Positions 1-5,462 of a DNA stretch of 6,301 nt are shown one piece after another. This stretch comes from Paracoccaceae bacterium (GTDB lineage Bacteria > Pseudomonadota > Alphaproteobacteria > Rhodobacterales > Rhodobacteraceae): assembly GCA_003535335.1 (NCBI GenBank), contig DOHJ01000077.1:9409-15709 (forward strand), read 5' to 3'. Below the pieces are notes generated by a model. The model was not told where the DNA came from, searched no databases, and saw only the letters and a program-made list of their open reading frames with translations. A program made the position numbers and the translations under genes. Position 1 is the first letter of the stretch. Every line of letters begins with the position of its first letter.

Positions 1-277
1 TCATCGGTTCTTGAAAAATCATGCCGATTTCATTGCCGCGCAGAGCGCAGATTTCTGTCTCTGAAAGGCTTAAAACATCATCCCCATCCACAAATATCCG
101 GCCACGCGCCTCGCTGCCTTCCGGTAGCAGTTGCATCATTGCCAGTGCCGTCATTGATTTGCCTGATCCGCTTTCGCCTACCAGCCCAAAGATTTGTCCT
201 TGATCGATATTAAAGCTGACATCTTTCAATATTTTTGTGCCGTTGATCGACAGGTTTAATGCGTTCAGGGAGATCAT
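1..277 (-). CDS. Peptide/nickel-type ABC transporter ATP-binding protein (DppD/OppD family), N-terminal part only
   Basis: This is the ATPase that would energise the two permeases encoded just upstream, hydrolysing ATP on the cytoplasmic face. Only the first 92 residues lie in the window; the gene continues past the left edge. Visible are the Walker A motif GESGSGKS at residues 34-41 and the Q-loop FQEP at 88-91, both typical of DppD/OppD proteins. The signature motif, Walker B and the C-terminal oligopeptide-binding region are outside. The start ATG overlaps the stop of the DppC-like gene as ATGA (4 nt). A good Shine-Dalgarno AGGAGA at 286-291 lies 8 nt upstream and supports this start. The full protein could be a single-domain DppD or one of the fused DppD-DppF double ATPases; this window cannot tell. 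The family call is firm; the substrate is unknown. Confidence 0.9.
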   Translation of the reverse strand, partial: MISLNALNLSINGTKILKDVSFNIDQGQIFGLVGESGSGKSMTALAMMQLLPEGSEARGRIFVDGDDVLSLSETEICALRGNEIGMIFQEPM

Positions 278-1095
278 TCGCGCTGTCTCCTGATCCGTGG
301 GTCAAACAAATCACGCAAGCCATCGCCCAGCAGGTTCAGCCCCAAAACCATCAGCACAATCGTAATACCGGGCAGAAAAGCCAGCATCGGATTGGTGTAA
401 ATAAAGGTTTGTGCATCGGCCAGCATCCGGCCCCAGCTGGGCGTCGGGGGTTGTGCGCCCAAGCCGACATATGACAGGCCGGCTTCGGCTAAAATACCCA
501 GAGAAAACTGGATCGTGCCCTGCACAATCAACAGATTGGCGATGTTGGGCAGGATATGTTCTGCCGATATGCGAAACGCGCCTTTGCCAAAGGTGCGGGC
601 GGCTAAAATGTAATCAAGCGTCCAGATGGACAAAGCCGCACCACGGGTGACACGGGCAAAAACCGGAATGTTGAAAATGCCGATTGCAAGGATTGCGTTG
701 ATTGCAGAGGGGCCAAAAACAGCAGTAATCAAAATGGCGATAACCAGTGAGGGAAAAGCAAAAACCAGATCATTGCCACGCATGATGATTTCATCAAGAA
801 AACTGCCACGATTGGCGGCGGCCATCAGGCCAAGCGGCACGCCGATTCCGATGCCAATGCCAACCGCAACGATCGCAACCGCAATCGAGGTGCGTGCGCC
901 AACCATCAACATCGACAACATATCGCGCCCCAGATGATCTGTTCCCAACCAGTATTTATCAGTGGCCGGCAGTAGTTTGTCAGGTATTGTCAGAATGCTA
1001 ACATCGTGGGGCGTCCAGATAAAAGACAGCAAGACGGCGATCACAAAAATTGCCGTCAAAAACAGGCCAAGGATCAGTTGAACGGGCAATTTCAT
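274..1095 (-). CDS. Peptide/nickel-type ABC transporter permease (DppC family)
   Basis: This is one of two inner-membrane permeases of an oligo/dipeptide-type importer. The 273-residue length is normal for the family. It has one N-terminal membrane segment (about residues 7-27), then a periplasmic stretch ending in the family hallmark WLGTDHLGRDML (49-60), then about five further hydrophobic segments. The EAA cytoplasmic loop that docks to the ATPase is at about 165-184 (ARTFGKG ... HILPN). Further family motifs are GLSYVGLGAQPPTPSWG (206-222) and LNLLGDGLRDLFDPR (253-267) near the C-terminus. The start codon shares one base with the stop of the upstream permease (TAATG), and a Shine-Dalgarno AAGGA at 1103-1107 sits 7 nt before it. 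Its own stop overlaps the next ATPase start. This tight packing indicates translational coupling. The substrate could be peptides, nickel, glutathione or another small solute; the permease sequence does not decide. Confidence 0.95.
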   Translation of the reverse strand: MKLPVQLILGLFLTAIFVIAVLLSFIWTPHDVSILTIPDKLLPATDKYWLGTDHLGRDMLSMLMVGARTSIAVAIVAVGIGIGIGVPLGLMAAANRGSFLDEIIMRGNDLVFAFPSLVIAILITAVFGPSAINAILAIGIFNIPVFARVTRGAALSIWTLDYILAARTFGKGAFRISAEHILPNIANLLIVQGTIQFSLGILAEAGLSYVGLGAQPPTPSWGRMLADAQTFIYTNPMLAFLPGITIVLMVLGLNLLGDGLRDLFDPRIRRQRE

Positions 1096-2039
1096 TAACT
1101 TTTCCTTAGGCGTGGATCAACCGCAGCATAGGCCAGATCCACAAGGAAGGTTACGATGATCACCGCAAAAACCAGCAACATCACCGCGCTTTCCACTACG
1201 ATCAAGTCGCGCTGGGTGATGCTCTGGAAAATCAAACGGCCAAGGCCGGGCAGAAAGAATACATTTTCAATGATAATGGCACCGGCAAGCAGGAACGAAA
1301 ACTGTAAACCGATAATTGTCAGCACCGGGATCATGGCATTTCGCAAGGCATGGCGGCGCAAGGCCTGAGAGCGGGTCAAACCCTTGGCGCGGGCCGTGCG
1401 GATGTAATCTTGTGTCAGGGTTTCCAGCAATGAAGAGCGCATGACGCGCGCTAAAATCGAGGCTTGGGGCAAAGCCAATGCAATGGCTGGCAAGGTCAGT
1501 GCCTTTAAACCGGCCAGCAATCCGTTTTCCCAACCCGGGAACCCCCCTGCCCCAAACCATTTTAAATTTATTGAAAAGACCAGCACCAATAACATGGCAA
1601 ACCAGAAATTTGGCACAGCAATACCCATCTGGGTTGCGCCCATGATGCTGTAATCGCTAAATTTTCCGCGTCGGGATGCAGCAATCAAGCCTACCGGAAA
1701 GGCAATAATTATGGACAATAGCAATGCGATTATGGCCAGCGGTAATGAAACCCAGATCCGCTGCACAATCAGGTCAGAGACTGGCACGCGGTAGGTGTAG
1801 GATATTCCAAAATCACCGGTTAGCATGCCCGTTGCCCAGCTAAAATACCGCGCCCAAATGCTGCCGTTCAGGCCAAGCTCTTGACGAAGAGCTGAAACAG
1901 TTTCAGGTTCTGCATTCATGCCCAGCATATATGAAGCGGGATCGCCCGGGATTACCTCGACCACCGCAAAAACCACCACAGAAGCGGCAATCAGGCTGAG
2001 CGATAGCGATAAAATTCGGGCTGTTGCAAAACGGATCAT
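1095..2039 (-). CDS. Peptide/nickel-type ABC transporter permease (DppB family)
   Basis: This is the first gene of the importer operon and the partner permease of the DppC-like protein. At 314 residues it is full length for the family. It opens with a hydrophobic segment (about 9-29) followed by the family motif IPGDPA (30-35), and a periplasmic domain containing TGDFGISY (74-81). Five further membrane segments lie at roughly 97-121, 134-156, 177-198, 236-258 and 284-306. The EAA loop is at about 214-235 (RTARAKGLT ... RRHALRNA), and the C-terminus carries the usual VDPR (307-310). The ATG places the first helix and IPGDPA at the usual distance from the start. No other ATG, GTG or TTG occurs in frame before the upstream stop, so the start is forced. 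It has no recognisable Shine-Dalgarno: the bases just before it are C-rich. No substrate-binding protein gene precedes it; the upstream neighbour is lepA, 242 bp away. Confidence 0.95.
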   Translation of the reverse strand: MIRFATARILSLSLSLIAASVVVFAVVEVIPGDPASYMLGMNAEPETVSALRQELGLNGSIWARYFSWATGMLTGDFGISYTYRVPVSDLIVQRIWVSLPLAIIALLLSIIIAFPVGLIAASRRGKFSDYSIMGATQMGIAVPNFWFAMLLVLVFSINLKWFGAGGFPGWENGLLAGLKALTLPAIALALPQASILARVMRSSLLETLTQDYIRTARAKGLTRSQALRRHALRNAMIPVLTIIGLQFSFLLAGAIIIENVFFLPGLGRLIFQSITQRDLIVVESAVMLLVFAVIIVTFLVDLAYAAVDPRLRKS

Positions 2040-2109
2040 GCGGGGCAGGTTAAAGCAATTTTCATTTAACTTGAAACCTAATTCATTGCCAGAGAGGGTG
2101 AATTATGAC

Positions 2110-2139
2110 GCTCTTTGCCTCAATTGGGTCGCAAAGCGC
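2110..2139 (-). promoter_or_regulatory. Imperfect hairpin in the leader of the transporter operon
   Basis: Read on the minus strand, GCGCTTTG (2139-2132) pairs with CAAAGAGC (2117-2110): eight positions with one G-A mismatch and a 14-nt loop. No U-tract follows, so it is not an intrinsic terminator. It lies about 70 nt upstream of the DppB-like start and would be in the 5' leader if transcription starts near 2227. Its function is unknown and it may be a chance structure. Confidence 0.25.
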
Positions 2140-2233
2140 TGTAGATAAGAGCTTTTTGAACCATCCCGGATCGGTGGATTAAATATTTGATCGGCAGGTG
2201 CACTTGAAAATAAATGCTCGCGTTGTTTTGAAA

Positions 2234-2239
2234 ATTATA
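2234..2239 (-). promoter_or_regulatory. Candidate -10 box of the peptide-type transporter operon
   Basis: The minus strand reads CCATATAAT, with a perfect TATAAT at 2239-2234. The same CCATATAAT string precedes lepA. No good -35 hexamer lies 16-19 bp upstream; that position is taken by the two AGATTTTAAG repeats. If used, it would give a leader of roughly 190 nt before the DppB-like start. A promoter that depends on an activator is one reading; a chance TATAAT in AT-rich DNA is the other. Confidence 0.3.
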
Positions 2240-2242
2240 TGG

Positions 2243-2269
2243 CTTAAAATCTCAAACTTCTTAAAATCT
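2243..2269 (-). repeat. Two 10-bp direct repeats next to the candidate -10 box
   Basis: AGATTTTAAG occurs perfectly at 2269-2260 and again at 2252-2243 on the minus strand, 17 bp apart start to start and separated by AAGTTTG. The second copy ends 3 bp before TATAAT. Position and exact repetition are what one expects of a tandem regulator site, but no regulator is known from this window, and AT-rich sequence raises the chance of coincidence. Confidence 0.35.
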
Positions 2270-2281
2270 GATCTTCGCCGA

Positions 2282-4081
2282 TCAATCATCCATCTTCAAA
2301 GCCGAGATAAACGCGCTTTGCGGAATTTCCACCTTGCCGAACTGGCGCATCTTTTTCTTACCCTTTTTCTGCTTCTCCAGCAATTTCTTCTTCCTCGAAG
2401 CATCGCCGCCGTAACATTTTGCCGTAACATCCTTGCGCATTGCCGACAGGGTTTCGCGGGCAATTACCCGACCACCAATTGCAGCTTGGATTGGAATTTT
2501 GAACATGTGACGGGGAATTAAATCTTTTAATTTTTCAACCATCGCACGCCCGCGCGCCTCGGCACGATCGTGATGCACCATGGTTGATAAGGCATCGACG
2601 GGTTCCTCATTAACCAGGATAGACATTTTCACCAGCCGGTCTTCGCGGTAACCTTCCAGCGCGTAGTCAAACGAGGCATAGCCCTTGGTCACCGATTTCA
2701 GCCGGTCATAAAAATCGAACACGACTTCGTTTAACGGCAGATCATAAACCACCATGGCACGCGATCCGGCATAGGTCAGATCCATCTGGATGCCGCGCCG
2801 ATCATGGCACAGTTTCAGCACATCGCCCAGATATTCATCCGGCACTAAAATGGTGGCTTTGATGCGGGGCTCTTCCAAATGCTCAACCATCGACATATCG
2901 GGCATGTCGGCGGGGTTGTGCAGTTCGATCATCGATCCATCGCGCAGGTAGATGTGGTAAATCACGCTGGGCGCGGTGGTGATCAGATCGATATCGTATT
3001 CGCGTTCTAGCCGGTCGCGGATCACTTCAAGGTGTAGCAGGCCAAGGAAACCGCAACGAAAGCCAAAGCCCAGCGCCGCAGAGGTTTCCATTTCTGAACT
3101 GAAGGACGCGTCATTCAGCGAGAGTTTCGAGATCGCTTCGCGCAGATCTTCGAATTCGGCGTTATCAACAGGGAAAAGTCCGCAGAACACAACGGGTTGT
3201 GCAGGCTGGAACCCCGGCAAGGCTTCGACGCAGCCTTGTTTTTCATGGGTGACGGTATCGCCGACACGGGTATCGCGCACCTGTTTGATGCTGGCAGTCA
3301 GAAAACCCATTTCGCCGGGCCCGAGTTGGTCGATTGGCTCCATCTGCGGGCGGAAAACGCCGATGCGGTCCACTGGATAAACCGCATTGGTGTTCATCAT
3401 GCGGATGCGGTCGCCCTTTTTCAACACACCGTCGATAATGCGAACCAGAACGATAACGCCCAGATAGGAATCATACCAGCTGTCGACCAGCATGGCCTTT
3501 AGCGGGGCGTCACGATCGCCTACCGGTGCGGGCAGGTGATTGACGATGGCCTCAAGGGTTTCGTGGATGCCTTGGCCGGTTTTGGCAGACACCAGGATAG
3601 CGCCCGAGGCATCAATGCCGATCACATCCTCGATCTGTTCAGCCACGCGGTCGGGCTCGCTTGCTGGCAGATCAATTTTGTTCAGGATCGGCACGATTTC
3701 ATGGCCGGCCTCGATCGCCTGATAAACATTTGCCAGCGTCTGGGCCTCGACCCCTTGCGAGCTGTCGACCACCAGCAAGGAACCTTCGACCGCGCGCATG
3801 GAGCGGGACACCTCATAGGCAAAATCCACGTGGCCGGGGGTGTCCATCAGGTTTAGCACATAGGTTTCGCCATCATCGGCGTCATAATCAATGCGCACTG
3901 TGTTCGCCTTGATAGTGATGCCGCGTTCGCGCTCAATATCCATGGTATCCAGCAACTGCTGCTGCATATCGCGTTCCTTGACGGTGCCGGTTTCCTGAAT
4001 CAGGCGGTCGGCCAAGGTGGATTTGCCGTGGTCAATATGCGCCACGATCGAGAAATTTCGGATTTTGCTAATATCGGTCAT
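2282..4081 (-). CDS. lepA: Elongation factor 4 (LepA), ribosome-associated GTPase
   Basis: LepA/EF4 is a translational GTPase that binds ribosomes, has been reported to back-translocate tRNAs, and influences initiation and ribosome assembly. From the ATG at 4081 the protein is 599 residues, the usual LepA length. GTPase motifs are all present: G1 AHIDHGKS (14-21), G2 RGITIKA (53-59), G3 DTPGH (80-84, with the catalytic-type His84), G4 NKID (134-137) and G5 SAK (165-167). The C-terminal LepA-specific domain ends in the lysine-rich [16 protein letters not shown] segment and VEIPQSAF, as in the family. A longer reading from a TTG at 4117 would add 12 residues without family support, and that TTG lies almost at the predicted transcription start, so I prefer the ATG, which gives the standard [15 protein letters not shown] opening. 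No Shine-Dalgarno precedes the ATG; the leader is C-rich. It appears to be a single-gene unit. Confidence 0.97.
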   Translation of the reverse strand: MTDISKIRNFSIVAHIDHGKSTLADRLIQETGTVKERDMQQQLLDTMDIERERGITIKANTVRIDYDADDGETYVLNLMDTPGHVDFAYEVSRSMRAVEGSLLVVDSSQGVEAQTLANVYQAIEAGHEIVPILNKIDLPASEPDRVAEQIEDVIGIDASGAILVSAKTGQGIHETLEAIVNHLPAPVGDRDAPLKAMLVDSWYDSYLGVIVLVRIIDGVLKKGDRIRMMNTNAVYPVDRIGVFRPQMEPIDQLGPGEMGFLTASIKQVRDTRVGDTVTHEKQGCVEALPGFQPAQPVVFCGLFPVDNAEFEDLREAISKLSLNDASFSSEMETSAALGFGFRCGFLGLLHLEVIRDRLEREYDIDLITTAPSVIYHIYLRDGSMIELHNPADMPDMSMVEHLEEPRIKATILVPDEYLGDVLKLCHDRRGIQMDLTYAGSRAMVVYDLPLNEVVFDFYDRLKSVTKGYASFDYALEGYREDRLVKMSILVNEEPVDALSTMVHHDRAEARGRAMVEKLKDLIPRHMFKIPIQAAIGGRVIARETLSAMRKDVTAKCYGGDASRKKKLLEKQKKGKKKMRQFGKVEIPQSAFISALKMDD

Positions 4082-4122
4082 GGGTAGGGATATGATGGGG
4101 AATGGCTGGGGGGTCAATGGGG
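4082..4122 (+). other. Putative G-quadruplex motif opposite the lepA leader
   Basis: The plus strand has five G-runs of 3, 3, 4, 6 and 4 bases (4082-4084, 4087-4089, 4097-4100, 4108-4113, 4119-4122) with loops of 2, 7, 7 and 5 nt. This meets the standard G3+N1-7 quadruplex pattern, with one spare run. The last run touches the lepA start codon. On the lepA mRNA the same stretch is a C-rich leader. Whether it folds in the cell is unknown. Confidence 0.5.
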
Positions 4123-4128
4123 ATTGGT

Positions 4129-4134
4129 ATTATA
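4129..4134 (-). promoter_or_regulatory. Candidate -10 box of the lepA promoter
   Basis: A perfect TATAAT on the minus strand lies 47 nt before the preferred lepA ATG and just after the terminator of the upstream operon. The -35 region is weak: TTTCCG has 17-bp spacing, while TTGTTT, overlapping the terminator T-tract, has a 20-bp spacing. Location makes this the best promoter candidate for lepA. Transcription would start near 4118-4124. Confidence 0.45.
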
Positions 4135-4158
4135 TGGTTTAGACGGTTGCCCGGAAAC

Positions 4159-4188
4159 AAAAAAGGCGGGATTATTACCCGCCTTTTT
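4159..4188 (-). terminator. Intrinsic terminator after the pseudoazurin gene
   Basis: An 11-bp perfect inverted repeat pairs 4160-4170 (AAAAAGGCGGG on the plus strand) with 4178-4188 (CCCGCCTTTTT), leaving a 7-nt loop. The core is six G-C pairs. On the minus strand it ends in a run of six T (4164-4159). It begins 19 nt after the pseudoazurin stop codon and closes the metal-transporter operon, isolating it from lepA. The A/T flanks would let it work on either strand, but no plus-strand gene needs it. Confidence 0.93.
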
Positions 4189-4207
4189 AACAATATTCAG
4201 TCACGCG

Positions 4208-4678
4208 TCACTCTATTGCGTCAACTTCCTTGAACAATGCCCGAAACACTTTTTTAGCTTTACCGCGGTGTTTGACTTTGCGTGCCTGATCCAGATTGGT
4301 TTTGTAATCACCAACCAGCACCAGACCAACCATGCCAACCGAATAATGCGGGCTGCAGATGTAACCATAGGTGCCGTCAGCCGTGAAGGTGATTTCAAAA
4401 TCAACATCCATCGGGCTATTCCAGCTTTCGGCTCCTTCTGGAATCATACCCTTTTTAGAGGCGGTATTATGGCCCGACTGGGTTGCTTCGAATTTCACAG
4501 TATCGCCGACAGCAACCTGAATTAAAGGTGGATCGAAAAAATCGGCCTGATCGGAAACGGCGGCGTCAAAAGTATACATTTTAACGATATGGGTTTCGGC
4601 CATTGCCGGTGCTGCAATCCCTGACAAAAGCAATGCAAGACCCAAGCCAAGACTGCGGCGTGATAAAGTGGATTTCAT
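4208..4678 (-). CDS. Pseudoazurin (type 1 blue copper protein), periplasmic
   Basis: This is a small periplasmic cupredoxin that carries single electrons; in denitrifiers pseudoazurin donates to nitrite reductase and other periplasmic enzymes. The 156-residue precursor has a signal peptide (1-27, cleavage likely after AMA) and a mature part of about 129 residues, close to the usual 123 or so. All four type 1 copper ligands are present: His70 in GHN, then Cys108, His111 and Met116 in CSPHYSVGM. The 38-residue spacing from His70 to Cys108 equals His40 to Cys78 of Paracoccus-type pseudoazurin. The lysine-rich C-terminal helical region (about 128-150) also fits. The signal peptide holds SRRSLGL, a twin-arginine-like string, so Sec or Tat export is open. 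The gene starts 12 nt after the ATPase stop, uses an overlapping Shine-Dalgarno and is last in the operon. No nitrite reductase gene is visible nearby, so its redox partner is unknown. Confidence 0.93.
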   Translation of the reverse strand: MKSTLSRRSLGLGLALLLSGIAAPAMAETHIVKMYTFDAAVSDQADFFDPPLIQVAVGDTVKFEATQSGHNTASKKGMIPEGAESWNSPMDVDFEITFTADGTYGYICSPHYSVGMVGLVLVGDYKTNLDQARKVKHRGKAKKVFRALFKEVDAIE

Positions 4679-4686
4679 AAATTTAG

Positions 4687-4692
4687 CTCCTT
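4687..4692 (-). promoter_or_regulatory. Ribosome binding site of the pseudoazurin gene, overlapping the ATPase stop codon
   Basis: The minus strand reads TAAGGAG: the TAA stop of the FecE-type ATPase (4693-4691) shares bases with the Shine-Dalgarno AAGGAG (4692-4687). It sits 8 nt before the pseudoazurin ATG. This geometry fixes the start and indicates that the two genes are on one message and probably translationally coupled. Confidence 0.88.
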
Positions 4693-5461
4693 ACAAGCTG
4701 GCGGCAACAGTTAGAATGCCGTCTTTGGTTTCGTGGATATCAATATTAACGCCGTAGGTTTCCGCCAGTTCGGGCGAGGCTAAAATATCGGCCGGTTTAC
4801 CCGAGGATATAATTTTACCCTGACGCATCAACACAACGTGGTCGGCAAAACGGGCCGCCAAATTCAGATCATGTAGTGCAACGATAGAAACAATGCCGCG
4901 GGCCTTGGTTTCGTCACGCACAATGCCCATAATTTCCAGCTGATGGCGCAAATCAAGCGCCGAAGTTGGCTCATCCAGCAAAAACATCGCCGGATCGCGC
5001 ACAATAATCTGGGCGATTGAAACCATCTGTTGCTGGCCACCAGACAGATCGCCAACAAAGGCTTCCGACAGGTGCGAGATATTCAGCTTTTCCAGGGTTT
5101 GCGCCACGACAGTCACGTCTTCGTCACTAACCCGCCAACCGGCCAAATTTTTACGCGCCAGCAAAATCACATCAAACACCGTTAGCGCCGCATTCGAGCT
5201 AAAGGTTTGCGGCATGTAACAAACCTTGCGGTTCCAAGCCGAGCGACCGGTTTCTTCTTGGCTCTGGCCACCAACCGTTATGGCGTTACCATCGGTTTTC
5301 AGCAGCCCCGCGACACATTTAAAAAAGGTCGATTTACCGGTGGCATTTGGCCCAATCAGGGCGGTTAATTCGCCCGGCTTGAAACCATTGATGTTAATAT
5401 CGTGCAGAACCGGCTTATTACTGCTGTAGGCAAAGTTCAGGTTTTTAATTTCCAAAGTCAT
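4691..5461 (-). CDS. Iron-complex/cobalamin-type ABC transporter ATP-binding protein (FecE/BtuD family)
   Basis: This is the cytoplasmic ATPase that drives the FecCD-type permease encoded directly upstream; such systems import ferric siderophores, haem or vitamin B12. The 256-residue length is typical. Motifs in order: Walker A GPNATGKST (37-45; Ala40 replaces the commoner Gly but fits GxxxxGKS/T), Q-loop MPQ (83-85), signature LSGGQQQ (139-145), Walker B FLLDEPTSALD (160-170, Asp163 and Glu164) and H-loop His197. The C-terminal HVVLMRQGKIISSGKPADIL region is typical of the family. All catalytic residues are intact, so it should be active. The start follows the permease stop after one base (TAAGATG), with Shine-Dalgarno AAGGAG at 5470-5475, 8 nt from the ATG. 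The exact substrate cannot be read from the ATPase. Confidence 0.95.
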   Translation of the reverse strand: MTLEIKNLNFAYSSNKPVLHDININGFKPGELTALIGPNATGKSTFFKCVAGLLKTDGNAITVGGQSQEETGRSAWNRKVCYMPQTFSSNAALTVFDVILLARKNLAGWRVSDEDVTVVAQTLEKLNISHLSEAFVGDLSGGQQQMVSIAQIIVRDPAMFLLDEPTSALDLRHQLEIMGIVRDETKARGIVSIVALHDLNLAARFADHVVLMRQGKIISSGKPADILASPELAETYGVNIDIHETKDGILTVAASL

Positions 5462-5462
5462 C

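Larger units (their letters stand above)
2040..2281. other. Intergenic region between lepA and the peptide-type transporter operon
   Basis: This 242-bp stretch is AT-richer than the flanking genes and contains no convincing protein gene or structured RNA. It probably carries the promoter and leader of the transporter operon. I see a TATAAT box with two 10-bp direct repeats upstream of it, an imperfect hairpin (2110-2139), a 9-bp inverted repeat with distant arms (2187-2195 and 2277-2285), and two tiny ORFs on the minus strand (2120-2164 and 2036-2065). There is no clear intrinsic terminator for lepA, so read-through from lepA into the transporter genes is possible. Confidence 0.6.

Noticed and set aside
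1267..1560. Minus-strand ORF of 97 codons inside the DppB-like gene
   Set aside because: It is a shifted-frame shadow of the intact permease, with no independent start signal or family motif.
2187..2285. 9-bp perfect inverted repeat (2187-2195 and 2277-2285) flanking the candidate promoter
   Set aside because: Arms are 81 bp apart and one overlaps the lepA stop region. A match of this length is reasonably likely by chance in 240 bp, and no terminal duplications suggest a mobile element.
2976..3856. Several plus-strand ORFs of 101-134 codons inside lepA
   Set aside because: They are antisense frames of a fully conserved lepA reading frame and show no recognisable motifs.
4082..4117. Longer lepA reading from a TTG at 4117, adding 12 residues
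   Set aside because: The extra residues are not part of the usual LepA start, TTG is a weak start without a Shine-Dalgarno, and it lies nearly at the predicted transcription start. The ATG at 4081 gives the standard length and opening.
4124..4525. Plus-strand ORF of 133 codons across the terminator and antisense to pseudoazurin
   Set aside because: It runs through the terminator stem and is the shadow of a well-supported gene; its translation shows no family resemblance and it has no ribosome binding site that I could see.
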